Source: Chloroflexota bacterium
Lineage (GTDB): Bacteria > Chloroflexota > Anaerolineae > Anaerolineales > UBA11579
Assembly (NCBI GenBank): GCA_013112575.1
Contig: JABFGG010000006.1
Coordinates: forward strand, 1-64,000
DNA: 64,000 nt
Direction of reading: 5' to 3'
Shown: positions 25,804 through 34,761 of the stretch, piece after piece
How positions within the stretch are numbered: the first letter of the stretch is position 1
Layout: each line of letters starts with the position of its first letter
Position numbers and translations under genes: made by a program
The notes under the pieces: model-generated
Seen by the model: the letters and a program-made list of their open reading frames with translations, nothing else
What the model was told of the DNA's origin: nothing
Database searches by the model: none

Positions 25804-28170
25804 TCAGTTAGTATTTGTGTTGCTTTCGTCCAACACCCAATCTATTTTGTCCAAAAAGTCCAGACGAAGGCTCTCTGTCCTTGCCCTAGCGTAATTCCAT
25901 AGGGGCAGGTCTATGCCTCCTGCTTGACTTCTCTTGACCCTGCCTGGTGCTGTCCCGTAATCTGCATTTGCCAGTAGCCAGTTCTTGAGCGTAGCCTCGT
26001 CCACTCCTAAGGGTTCCAGGACGATATGCGCCGCGCGTAAGAAAAGCTTAGCGTATTTATCAATATCTAGACTGCCTGAGTCAATAGGATAGGGGAGGAA
26101 GCTGGCATGCACGCGCTTGGGTGTAGTGGTGTGTACAAAACTGACTGCCTGTCCTGGATGGACGATTTTGCCAATAGTGGCCAATTGCATTGCAGCGCGT
26201 GCCGCAGGCGAGGGTAGCTTGTAGGCTTCAATTGGTTTGCGCAGCTTCTGTGTCATGGTGAGGTCTTCTATTGGTACTTGTCTCAGGCGGAGTTGAAGCC
26301 ATTGCTTCCGGATGTTGACAAATAGCTCCGGCAGAAACTTCTCCATCTCCCTGCTTGTTGCGACCATGCCCAATTGATCGATCAGGCTCTGCTGCATGGC
26401 GGCTATAAAAGGGGGGGTGTCCCCGCGTCGCAAGTGCAGGCCGCGCACTTTGGTCTCCCCATTCCAATCTGCGCCAAACCACATATTGGCTACTGGTGCT
26501 TCTGGATCTTGTCGGGAGGGTGCAAAAGCCACCCACTTGAAGATGTGCTCCATGTCAATGAGCATTCCCGTCCGACGCTCGATCTCATCAAAGAGTGGTT
26601 GAAAATCGACTGACCTGGTGGCCCCATCCTTCTGCACGATCCAGTTATCGATATTGGCAAAGAGTACTCTATAACCCATTTTCTCGGCGATGTGCTTGCC
26701 GGTCTTTAGCTTTTTGCGAGCAAAGGCCGTCATTGCCTCATAGGCTGTTTGCACAGTGAACAGCCCTTCTGGAAAACCAAGATGACCACCAGTGATCACG
26801 AGCAGCCATTTGAGGGCATCAATGCGGTCCTTTGTGATTGGATACCGGTAATCACGCTTGCCTAGCTTGCGTAGCTCGGCCTTTAGGTTGCGTCGTTTTT
26901 GGATGATGGGACGGATGGTGGCTGGGATTAAACCCGGCTTTGACTGATCCACGTAGATATTGGTTCCGGGCGCCTGGATGCAGTCCTTTGAGGGTTTGTC
27001 GGAGATTGTTTCGGGGGACAGATTGTGTTGCGTAATCACTGAGGGAAAGAGGGCGTCACAATCCCATTCTGAAACATTTTCATGCAAACCGATCAGCGCA
27101 GTACTTTGGAAGCCGGCGCGATCAGCACGTAAGAGTTCGCGCGGAGAGCGGTATGCTTCGGCGCGTTGTTTCTTATAGGGAACCAATATTCGACTGCGCA
27201 TAGCCATAACTGCTTGAGCAAAAGTAACCCCAGATCCCGGAGACCGACGTGCTATCTCCTGCAAGGGCATGCCTGTCACTCGCGCTAGCTCGATTGCGCC
27301 GTGCAAGTGGTAGCCTTGCGCGGCTGCCGCACCGTTGAGCAAATCAATGTGTGCACGGCCGTAGAGAAGGGTGCGTTGTTCTAGAAACTCCTGCTTGCCA
27401 TACACAAAGAACGAAGTGGCCTTGCGCGTCTCGGGGGGACGGTTCTGGTCGCGGTTGGGATTGAAGTTGATGTCATATCGCTTTGCTAGTTCCGCGAGGA
27501 AAGGAAACAACCAGCTATCACCATGATGGGTGAGGATCAGATCAGGGTCGTGGATCTCGATCAATTCCTGGACGCGGCGAACGAAAGTGGCATTCTCTCG
27601 TACGTAGATCTGCTTTTGCTGCTCACCATTGATCCCTACCTGTAACCTCCGCGGGATTTCATAGATGGGATTTCGATCTGGCACTAGAGTCAATGTGCGT
27701 AGCGGTACTTGACGCGGGTGCAGCGTCTCTGGTGTTTCTAGAGGTTGGATTTGATCGATATTGTCTTGTTTGTCGATGCCTACATCCACATAGGCTAGTG
27801 GGAATACATCGTAGGCCGCGGTATAGCGACCGGCGATGTGCACGTCGAAATCATATAAATGCAGGTTAGGAAAGCGCCGCTCCAGTTCATAGCGGAGCAT
27901 TGGGAAGTGAGCCGCGTTGAGCATTTGCACGGCCAACAGTGGAACCTCGCCATCGAATAGCTCCCGTCGCCTGGTGGCCATGCTCACTACAGGTAAGCCC
28001 GATCGTTTCAGGTAGCGAAACAGTTCATTTAGGGTATCCTTCTGCCCGCGGGCATAAAAAGTAATGGGGAAATCATGGCGTAGGCAATATCGTTCTCCAT
28101 CCTCACCAATGAGCCATAGTTTGACCCCCTTCTCCATATCGATGTAAATATCGAGTAGCCAACCGCGCAT
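25804..28170 (-). CDS. Family-B DNA polymerase-like protein with degenerate catalytic motifs
   Basis: 788 residues with PolB layout. Motif A is WDCDALFPSVI (D370, D372; family DFxSLYPSII). Motif B is KWLLVITGGHLGF (about 452-464), which keeps Lys and a Gly but lacks the NSxYG core. Motif C is FANIDNW (N506-I507-D508), where a polymerase has YxDTD. The 3'-5' exonuclease region (about 150-250) keeps only loose traces such as LILTHHGDSWLF. I infer that polymerase activity is lost or weak and the protein is a DNA-binding or scaffold factor. It starts immediately after the stop of the RecA-like gene, so the two form one operon. Inactivated PolB paralogues linked to RecA-like ATPases have been discussed for archaea and bacteria; whether this belongs to that group needs a tree. 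Confidence 0.75.
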   Translation of the reverse strand: MRGWLLDIYIDMEKGVKLWLIGEDGERYCLRHDFPITFYARGQKDTLNELFRYLKRSGLPVVSMATRRRELFDGEVPLLAVQMLNAAHFPMLRYELERRFPNLHLYDFDVHIAGRYTAAYDVFPLAYVDVGIDKQDNIDQIQPLETPETLHPRQVPLRTLTLVPDRNPIYEIPRRLQVGINGEQQKQIYVRENATFVRRVQELIEIHDPDLILTHHGDSWLFPFLAELAKRYDINFNPNRDQNRPPETRKATSFFVYGKQEFLEQRTLLYGRAHIDLLNGAAAAQGYHLHGAIELARVTGMPLQEIARRSPGSGVTFAQAVMAMRSRILVPYKKQRAEAYRSPRELLRADRAGFQSTALIGLHENVSEWDCDALFPSVITQHNLSPETISDKPSKDCIQAPGTNIYVDQSKPGLIPATIRPIIQKRRNLKAELRKLGKRDYRYPITKDRIDALKWLLVITGGHLGFPEGLFTVQTAYEAMTAFARKKLKTGKHIAEKMGYRVLFANIDNWIVQKDGATRSVDFQPLFDEIERRTGMLIDMEHIFKWVAFAPSRQDPEAPVANMWFGADWNGETKVRGLHLRRGDTPPFIAAMQQSLIDQLGMVATSREMEKFLPELFVNIRKQWLQLRLRQVPIEDLTMTQKLRKPIEAYKLPSPAARAAMQLATIGKIVHPGQAVSFVHTTTPKRVHASFLPYPIDSGSLDIDKYAKLFLRAAHIVLEPLGVDEATLKNWLLANADYGTAPGRVKRSQAGGIDLPLWNYARARTESLRLDFLDKIDWVLDESNTNTN

Positions 28171-28992
28171 TTAGAGCCGGTCGAGTGCATCGATCTTGTC
28201 AATCAAGATATCCACGCGCTCGGTGAGGATTACCAGAGCAGCAAAAACCTCCAGTAGGATCGCTAGCAACACGACCTCGAAAGGCAAGAGATAGCCGGCC
28301 TCAGCTATGCTGTCGGCGTGATGGCGGGCACGTCCCATCAGTTTGGAGAAGAGCTTGCGCCGATCTGGCTGCATGGGTTCAATAAAACGCTTGAGCATGC
28401 TTTCTGTGTCGTTCATCATGTCGCGGGCAGTGGGGCTGTTGCGACCCATGGGAGTCTCCTTGAGGATATGATGTGGGGGTAGGGGAGTATTGTTCGTGTG
28501 TCTTATAACCTGAGTGGCAACGCCCTCCAGCCGTGCGTACAGGCCGGCGCGGTCACCTAGATCCTCACTGATCAAGCGAGCGCTTAGGAAAAGCGGGCGT
28601 TTGACGGCAAGGCGTTCAATCTCGGCAAGGCAGCGAGTCAGGATGCGGTAGCAATCCGGAGTGCGTGTTTTGGGGTTGAAGAAGGTCGCCAGTGTATCCA
28701 GTAAGATGAAAGGCGAATCCGCTTGTGATGTGCGTTCCAGGGCATCGACTAGTTCCAGCATTGTGAATACCCGTGCCACCTGGATGTTATCGATGTAGTC
28801 AGCGGGATCCAGGCCTATCAAACGAAGTTGTTTGGCGACCAAAACTGTGTCAAAGCGTGTCCCTGCATCCAGTATGATGAGTGGTCCACGTACAGTCAGG
28901 TGTGCAGCCATAGTCAAAAGGGTAGCTTGGCCAGCGTGCGGCGCTAGCAACAACACAACTTCCCCAGCATGCCTGTGTGGGGTGGTGGTCAT
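28171..28992 (-). CDS. RecA/RadA-like ATPase with degenerate Walker A
   Basis: 273 residues. The RecA-fold core is visible: VVLLLAPHAGQATLLTMAAHL in the Walker A position but without GKT/S, GPLIILDAGTRFD, and a Walker-B-like SPFILLDTLATFF. The C-terminal half ends in two hydrophobic helices (PFEVVLLAILLEVFAALVIL), which is unusual for a RecA relative and could anchor it to the membrane. ATP hydrolysis is doubtful. It is directly followed by the PolB-like gene with no gap, so they probably act together in repair or defence. Confidence 0.65.
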   Translation of the reverse strand: MTTTPHRHAGEVVLLLAPHAGQATLLTMAAHLTVRGPLIILDAGTRFDTVLVAKQLRLIGLDPADYIDNIQVARVFTMLELVDALERTSQADSPFILLDTLATFFNPKTRTPDCYRILTRCLAEIERLAVKRPLFLSARLISEDLGDRAGLYARLEGVATQVIRHTNNTPLPPHHILKETPMGRNSPTARDMMNDTESMLKRFIEPMQPDRRKLFSKLMGRARHHADSIAEAGYLLPFEVVLLAILLEVFAALVILTERVDILIDKIDALDRL

Positions 28993-29062
28993 TCCCCCAG
29001 ATTAGTTCATTGTTGCAACAGTTTCAATTCACAATTGTTCAGGAGAGAAGATGAACAAACGT

Positions 29063-29482
29063 TCAACCCACTTTAATGTAAAACATTTCTTCTTCAACTG
29101 TACAGCCTTGCTCGCTATAGAAATGCTGTTGCCTGGCTATACTGGGGCCTTCAGTATTTACAATATGTCCAATAATAGCCCGCACATCATGTGTGCGGGC
29201 TATTACAAGTAGTTGTTGAAACATGGCTGTTCCCAATCCCTGACCACGAAACTTCCGATCGTGGATGACGATATCGGCCAACCGAAGGACTTGCTTAGGA
29301 CGCCAAACCAATTGAATACGAGCCCTAGGCCGCCCTTTGTACCAATACCAAATATCATTGACTGGCTCGCCTGATAAGTCATAGTAGAAGCGCCGGCCTG
29401 CACGGTCTTCAATATAGGGGTCGTCACGCCGCATAGGTAGATTGAAGTATTGAAAAAGTTTCCGACGCAACCAATTATCCAT
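29063..29482 (-). CDS. GNAT-family N-acetyltransferase
   Basis: 139 residues with the acetyl-CoA loop FRGQGLGTAMFQQLL (motif A, about residues 77-91), preceded by the strand LRLADIVIHD and followed by HFYSEQGC near the end. Substrate unknown. It lies upstream of the RecA-like gene on the same strand, downstream of a terminator hairpin. Confidence 0.82.
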   Translation of the reverse strand: MDNWLRRKLFQYFNLPMRRDDPYIEDRAGRRFYYDLSGEPVNDIWYWYKGRPRARIQLVWRPKQVLRLADIVIHDRKFRGQGLGTAMFQQLLVIARTHDVRAIIGHIVNTEGPSIARQQHFYSEQGCTVEEEMFYIKVG

Positions 29483-29504
29483 AGTAATTATCCGCCTAAG
29501 AAAA

Positions 29505-29526
29505 AGCCCTCCAGAGGTGGAGGGCT
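29505..29526 (-). terminator. Rho-independent terminator (minus strand)
   Basis: Minus-strand AGCCCTCCA (29526-29518) pairs with TGGAGGGCT (29513-29505) and is followed by TTTTTC. It separates the HTH gene from the acetyltransferase gene. Confidence 0.85.
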
Positions 29527-29704
29527 ACACCAAATCAAAGTATGGAATCCTGAGTGCCTTCATTATAACTCTATGGCTCCAACAAGCAAACGTAGTTGTT
29601 AGTTGACATGGTCCCGACTGAGGAGAGGGGAATAAAAAAGCGTCCACACATGGCAGCCTCCACTATCATTATGGCTTTGCCTAGTTTGGGCTTCATAGAA
29701 ATCT

Positions 29705-30160
29705 CTACCGATCATAGTTGCTGAAATCCCAATTTCGGAGCAAGTGGCGAAGGTGGGCCCGTTTCTTCACCTCGAATTTTGCCATCGCTTTGCTCAAGTG
29801 CCGGCGCACGGTCGCCTGTTGGATATCTTCGGCCGGGGCGATATCTGGTTCTTCGTAACCGGCGCAAAAGCGACCTACCACTGATTGTTCTTTGGGGGTC
29901 AGAGACTCCCAGGTTTTCTCCAGCTGCACTTGCAGTTGATACTCTGCAGCTTTCTCAGCCAGCCAATGGCTTGCCAATTCCTCAGTCTTTAGATCGAAGC
30001 GTGATGCTGCCTCAATTAGGCTGCTGAGTGTCTCCGCATCGACATCCAAAGGAAATCGTTTCTTCAGTTGTGGGCGGGGTTGGGTCAATGTGTCAAAGAT
30101 ACGGCGGACAGGAGTGTTTTTGGGGAGTAGGCTGGCCATAGAGCATTCAAAGCAGTGCAT
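29705..30160 (-). CDS. HTH protein, LuxR/sigma-region-4-like C-terminus
   Basis: 151 residues. The C-terminal half has LTPKEQSVVGRFCAGYEEPDIAPAEDIQQATVRRHLSKAMAKF (cited as the helix-turn-helix region, about 84-126), which fits a LuxR/sigma-4 type helix-turn-helix with an insertion. The N-terminal half is helical and unrecognised. It may regulate the following island genes. Its transcript ends at the hairpin 29505-29526. Confidence 0.6.
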   Translation of the reverse strand: MHCFECSMASLLPKNTPVRRIFDTLTQPRPQLKKRFPLDVDAETLSSLIEAASRFDLKTEELASHWLAEKAAEYQLQVQLEKTWESLTPKEQSVVGRFCAGYEEPDIAPAEDIQQATVRRHLSKAMAKFEVKKRAHLRHLLRNWDFSNYDR

Positions 30161-30420
30161 TCTAAGTAGTGGCTATTGAGAGAAAATGCAATTTAGAGAG
30201 GACTGCTCATACACAAACAAGATAGTACAATTGTTCTATCAAGTCAATAGGTTCGGCATTGTTGTCAATGGTTTGACATGCAAACGTCACAGAGCTTGGT
30301 GGGTAGCTAGGTGCCTGTACAAATACGTTTTATTGGTGGACATTAGGTCTGAAGTGCTGCTAAACTTAATTTGTTTGAATAACTATGCTGCTTTTTGCAG
30401 ATATTGGAATAGCACAGAAT

Positions 30421-31551
30421 ATGACTGTAAATATTATGAATCAAGGACTGCCAGAGCCTGGTGAGTGCAATTACTACCCCAGATTTGGAAATTATTGTCA
30501 TCGGCCAGCTCTTTCTGATCAGAAAGGGTTGTGTTTCTGGCACAGCATGCTTCCCAAAACCCAAGATGAGGTTGTAGCAGAATTTAGACGCAGTAACTCC
30601 CTAGAAGGAGTGGTCATTCAGCAAGTTGATTTGAGTAAAGTCGACCTTCAAGGTGCAAATATGCGGGGTTTCACAGCGATACAATGCAAATTCGATCATG
30701 CCGATTTATCGCGATCCGTGTTTTCGATGGCCACGTTCAACGGCTGCAACTTTATTCATGCAAATTTGCAAGGGGTGCGAGCTGTGCTCGCAAATATGGT
30801 CAACTGTATATTCTATGAAGCGGATTTGTCACAAACTAATTTGCGCGGAGCGAACCTGACCAATTCTGGATTTCATGATGCAAATATGCAAGGAGCTATG
30901 TTAGGAAATCCCGCCATGATCCTGGCGCCAGGAACAGGAAATCCCGATCAGGTTTTTACACTGATTGAAGGGGCAAGTTTTGATGGCGCTGATTTTACGG
31001 ATATCGTCCTGGGACCAATGTATGAAAATGCTCCTCAGTTTCGAGAGCCATTGAGGCAAGTGTGGTTGAAACAAGCGCGAATACAATTGGAGCTGGCCCT
31101 TCATCGTCCACAGACCAATAATCAAAAAAAGAAAACCTTGACTGATCTGGCTGCGCTTTTACTAAGCAACATTGCTGGCCTAACAATAAAGGCGCGTGAT
31201 AAGCGACGTGAAACAGATGAAATCGACTTGCTAATTGAAAATCGCAGTACGGCACTATCTACAGCAGGTCTTGCTGGGCCCATTTACGGTGAATGCAAGA
31301 ATATCTCAACTGCAGTTTCAGCCTCAGCAACTCGTGATTTTGTATCGAAAATTGGAAAGGGTTGCATTGGCATTATGATCACCACGAACAGGCTCTCCAA
31401 AGATGCCAAGAAGGAGCTAAAGAAACGCAATGGGGAAAACGGCAATCGATTGTTGTACTGGGAATTGCCTGCTCTAGAAGCGATGGCGAATGGTGACATG
31501 TCGCCGGAAGACCAATTTGTTGAAAGTCATTATGATGTTCATAGCCTATAG
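30421..31551 (+). CDS. Pentapeptide-repeat protein fused to a PD-(D/E)XK nuclease-like domain
   Basis: About 376 residues; the start could be 30385, 30421 or 30436, none with a good binding site. Order: a Cys/His-rich head (CNYYPRFGNYCHR...GLCFWHS), pentapeptide repeats (about 60-190, for example ADLSQTNLRGANLTNSGF), a helical linker, and a C-terminal restriction-endonuclease-like domain with ETDEIDLLIENR...YGECKN (Asp then Glu-Cys-Lys of the PD-(D/E)XK core), close to the Mrr/restriction endonuclease group. Pentapeptide repeats often serve as sensors or scaffolds in defence proteins. This looks like a stand-alone effector in the island, oriented with the GHKL gene 81 nt downstream. Confidence 0.72.
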   Translation: MTVNIMNQGLPEPGECNYYPRFGNYCHRPALSDQKGLCFWHSMLPKTQDEVVAEFRRSNSLEGVVIQQVDLSKVDLQGANMRGFTAIQCKFDHADLSRSVFSMATFNGCNFIHANLQGVRAVLANMVNCIFYEADLSQTNLRGANLTNSGFHDANMQGAMLGNPAMILAPGTGNPDQVFTLIEGASFDGADFTDIVLGPMYENAPQFREPLRQVWLKQARIQLELALHRPQTNNQKKKTLTDLAALLLSNIAGLTIKARDKRRETDEIDLLIENRSTALSTAGLAGPIYGECKNISTAVSASATRDFVSKIGKGCIGIMITTNRLSKDAKKELKKRNGENGNRLLYWELPALEAMANGDMSPEDQFVESHYDVHSL

Positions 31552-31632
31552 TGGAGAGAATTGGTTGACTTTGTGATAAAAACGGTAAGGGTTGAAAGTG
31601 ACTAAGCGGTCTGCAACTGAGATATATAAAAT

Positions 31633-33036
31633 ATGACCACAAAAGTATTTGACCTGAATATTGAAGAGGTGCTTGACAATTGGGACGTCGAGCATGCTCT
31701 GCGTGAGCTGATCGCCAATGCGCTCGATGAGCAGATTCTTAGCAAAACAGAGGATATTGAGATCGTCAAGGTGGGGGAGGGGAGCTGGCGAATTCGGGAT
31801 TTCGGGCGCGGCCTACGCATTGAGCACTTCACCCAGAACGAGGATGAAGAAAAACGCACTACCGAATTACCGGTGGTTGGCAAGTTCGGGGTAGGGCTCA
31901 AGGATGCCCTGGCTACTTTTCACAGACGCGGGGTCGCAGTGAAGATACGGTCTCCGCACGGCCGCTTTACACTCAGCGAGATTGCAAAACATGGTTTTGA
32001 TGACATCGTCACACTGCACGTCGCTTATGATGATACGCCCGTGGAGATGATAGGTAGCGAGTTCCAGTTGGAGGGCGTCACTGATGAGCAGATCGAGAGG
32101 GCGCGTTCGCTTTTCCTGCGCTTCTCCGACGACAAGGTGATCGAAAACACTCGATTCGGAGAGATTATCGAAAGGCGCGCGACTGGTGCACGGGTCTACA
32201 TACGTGGCGTGTTAGCCAACGAGGAGGAGAATTTCCTCTTTTCTTACAACGTCACAGATCTCACGGAAAGTATGCAAAAACGACTCAACCGCGAGCGCCT
32301 AAATGTGGGACGCTCCACTTACACGGATCGTATCAAGGCCATGCTCAAAAGCGCGACGTCAGAGGCGGTCAAAGAGCAGCTGATTGACCAGGTGAATCGG
32401 CGCCGCAGCGGCGACCAGCGTGATGAACTCGGTTGGATCGATATCAACCAGCAAGCAATGAACTTGTTGGCCGAGACCCGGCAGGTGACCTACGTTACAG
32501 AAGATGAACTTCAGGCGGTTCCAGACTTGATCGGGCATGCCCGCAGGGATGGCCAAGAAGTTGTTGTGATCAGCGAACGCCAGCTAGAAAAGACTAGAGC
32601 GCAGGCAGCAACCGGAGGACCTCAGTTGCGCACTCTGGAGGTCTTTGCCCGGGAATTCAATGAGACTTTTCAATATCAATTCGTTGAACCAGAGGTATTG
32701 AGCATGCAGGAGACGGCCGTCTTTGCTCATACGCAAGCGCTTTTGGATCTAGGAAGGATCGACAAAATCAAAGCCGGGGATGTGCGCATTTCTGAGACCA
32801 TTCAGATTACGTCCTCGAACACCCAGGGCGTGTGGGACCATCGTCTGCAGGCCATAGTGATTAAACGCAGCTGCATTAACGATCTGACTGAATATGCCGG
32901 TACACTGTTACACGAAGCTATCCACGCCACAACTGACCTGCCGGACGTGAGTCGCGCCTTTGAAACAGAGCTCACCAATATGATCGGGAGACTGGCCGCG
33001 GCCATGATCCACCTCCAGGAGAAGAATGATGGTTAG
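31633..33036 (+). CDS. GHKL (Hsp90-like) ATPase fused to a C-terminal HExxH metallopeptidase-like domain
   Basis: 467 residues. The N-terminal GHKL fold is complete: N-box ELIANALDEQ (25-34), G1 DFGRGL (about 56), G2 GKFGVGLKDAL (about 83). The middle (150-300) is a Hsp90/MutL-like second domain. The C-terminal third carries LLHEAIHATTDLPD (H427-E-A-I-H431), a zincin signature with a downstream acidic stretch. An ATP-driven clamp fused to a protease-like domain is uncommon. A zinc-ribbon gene follows after 21 nt. Position in an island with nucleases suggests a defence or toxin-release role, which is inference. Confidence 0.78.
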   Translation: MTTKVFDLNIEEVLDNWDVEHALRELIANALDEQILSKTEDIEIVKVGEGSWRIRDFGRGLRIEHFTQNEDEEKRTTELPVVGKFGVGLKDALATFHRRGVAVKIRSPHGRFTLSEIAKHGFDDIVTLHVAYDDTPVEMIGSEFQLEGVTDEQIERARSLFLRFSDDKVIENTRFGEIIERRATGARVYIRGVLANEEENFLFSYNVTDLTESMQKRLNRERLNVGRSTYTDRIKAMLKSATSEAVKEQLIDQVNRRRSGDQRDELGWIDINQQAMNLLAETRQVTYVTEDELQAVPDLIGHARRDGQEVVVISERQLEKTRAQAATGGPQLRTLEVFAREFNETFQYQFVEPEVLSMQETAVFAHTQALLDLGRIDKIKAGDVRISETIQITSSNTQGVWDHRLQAIVIKRSCINDLTEYAGTLLHEAIHATTDLPDVSRAFETELTNMIGRLAAAMIHLQEKNDG

Positions 33037-33057
33037 ACTTGTTTTGGAAAGACGGCA

Positions 33058-33291
33058 ATGATCTATCTCAGCAATTTTGTGCCTCTCTATTGCCCTTCCT
33101 GTGGCACTCCTACGCGCTTTGAGCGTGTAGACAACCCTAACGCAGCGCGTTTCAAGGCCAGCCAAGCACTTGACTGCCCGATCTGTGGCGTGCACTTTCA
33201 GTTTGCAGACCGGAAGGAGATCCTACGCGCCGCCACACTTGCGGGCGGAGACCTACTAGATATGATGATGGGTGATGATCCAAAGGAGTAG
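33058..33291 (+). CDS. Small zinc-ribbon protein
   Basis: 77 residues with two CxxC knuckles, CPSCGTPTRF and CPICGVHFQF, forming one zinc ribbon, and an acidic helical tail. It is encoded 21 nt after the GHKL-HExxH gene and is likely its partner. The next 200 nt (33292-33493) carry no intact gene, though one frame (about 33320-33447) ends in a coding-like ALYRFAKLLEDLADAITEG after several stops. Confidence 0.7.
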   Translation: MIYLSNFVPLYCPSCGTPTRFERVDNPNAARFKASQALDCPICGVHFQFADRKEILRAATLAGGDLLDMMMGDDPKE

Positions 33292-33493
33292 GCTTGATCT
33301 AATCATCATGCCTTTAGACCCTACTATGATAATGATCCTTTTGGTTGATATATCGACTGACGATAAAATGCGCTTTATCGCTTTGCGAAATTGCTGGAGG
33401 ATCTGGCAGACGCTATCACAGAAGGCATTCTTGCTGTGCCCGAATAACAACAGGGAGAGAGCAGCAAGCATAATTCAGGCTACATAGAAAGTC

Positions 33494-34411
33494 ATGCAAC
33501 GTACAAAAACCTACACAATGAACGCATTGTCGGGGGCATTTAATGAACTTGGAGGATATTATGACAAGGGCAACCGCGAACTTGCATTTGCCCTTGTGGA
33601 TTGGGATCTCCTGGATGAAAAGGTGCGACTTGATCCAAGAATCGTGGCCAGTTATATGAAGTGGTCCTTCACTTCGAGCTTTTTACAACTCATCAATGCA
33701 TGGCAATGGTTCTGTGCCGGGATCACCCTGAGCCGCAACGCATACCTTCCAGCCCAAGAAACCCAAATGAATTACTATGCCATTTTTTTCGCTTATGGTT
33801 CTCTGCTTGCCGCTCATTTTAAGGGACATTACACTCTCAAGATCAATATCCAAGAAAACCCAAATTATGATGAGATAAAAACTCGCAGAGAGGTCTGGGT
33901 TAATGAGGAAGGCGAAGAGTATTCTATTCAAGTGAAGCCCAAGGGAAAAGGTGGTGAGCACGAAGTTCGGGCTAAATGGTTCTATGAGGTCTTCAAAGAC
34001 TGGGGGTATCGCGAGGATCATCCAGCTGTAGTCTTATTTGAAAATGATCGATTATTTCATACGGGTTTTCGTAATATGTTTACCTATTCGCTGGCTGACA
34101 TGGGCGAAGAATTGTTTTCAGTTCCAGATCCATATATTGGACATCCTGATGATGAGGTGCTTGATCGTCTATGGCAACGCGATGGGGAACTGGTAGATTA
34201 TTACCCGGAAGAATTCTGGGCTCTAGAGCACCTCAAGGCGGCGCTCGACATACACGTGCGCTTAATGGAGTCTTTTGGTGACGGGTCTCCTTATGGCAAT
34301 GCACAGTATGCGCTTGTGGAAAACTTGCTCAAGCACCATGAGCGCACAGGGCTATCATTGTTGATTACAAAGGCCATGCAACCTATCATCGAGCGTATAG
34401 GCCTGACTTAA
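33494..34411 (+). CDS. Unknown protein of the accessory island
   Basis: 305 residues; ATG at 33494 or 33518/33521 region (MNALSG). Mixed alpha/beta, Trp-rich near residues 50-75 (YMKWSFTSSFLQLINAWQWF), with a basic beta segment around 125-160 and a long helical C-terminus. No family recognised and no catalytic motif evident. It follows the GHKL/zinc-ribbon pair on the same strand, so it may be a third component, but a 200-nt gap separates them. Confidence 0.55.
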   Translation: MQRTKTYTMNALSGAFNELGGYYDKGNRELAFALVDWDLLDEKVRLDPRIVASYMKWSFTSSFLQLINAWQWFCAGITLSRNAYLPAQETQMNYYAIFFAYGSLLAAHFKGHYTLKINIQENPNYDEIKTRREVWVNEEGEEYSIQVKPKGKGGEHEVRAKWFYEVFKDWGYREDHPAVVLFENDRLFHTGFRNMFTYSLADMGEELFSVPDPYIGHPDDEVLDRLWQRDGELVDYYPEEFWALEHLKAALDIHVRLMESFGDGSPYGNAQYALVENLLKHHERTGLSLLITKAMQPIIERIGLT

Positions 34412-34761
34412 CTGCTGTGTTATAGAAGCGTATATGTTTCCCGCGGGATTTGGGCTATGTACTGGAAATGATATAAGAAATCCAGAAAGTAACAAACCCA
34501 CATTTTTTAGCGCATAGCCAATTAACAACCACCACCACAATACCCAAATTATCTAATTCCCTGAGTAAAAAAGGCTTTCTCTTCATTAAAAGAAGGACAA
34601 TTGCCTACGCGCAAAATCTGATTTCCTCTTGATTGGGGAATACAACCTTAGGTCTTCTCTCTCGTGAAGTGCTTTAAGGTACTGATCGCAATTGAATTTG
34701 TCGAGTCAAGTTATACAACCTGGGTCCTGCGTGCTGATCTTGCCAATCCCTGCGCTATTAA
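34412..34761. other. Non-coding stretch before the miniature element
   Basis: About 350 nt, AT-rich. I see no gene, RNA or clear regulatory site here. Confidence 0.5.

Noticed and set aside
25667-25894. 75-codon plus-strand frame overlapping the 3' end of the PolB-like gene
   Set aside because: Starts at TTG with no ribosome binding site, ends as a shadow of the polymerase gene, and has no recognisable domain.
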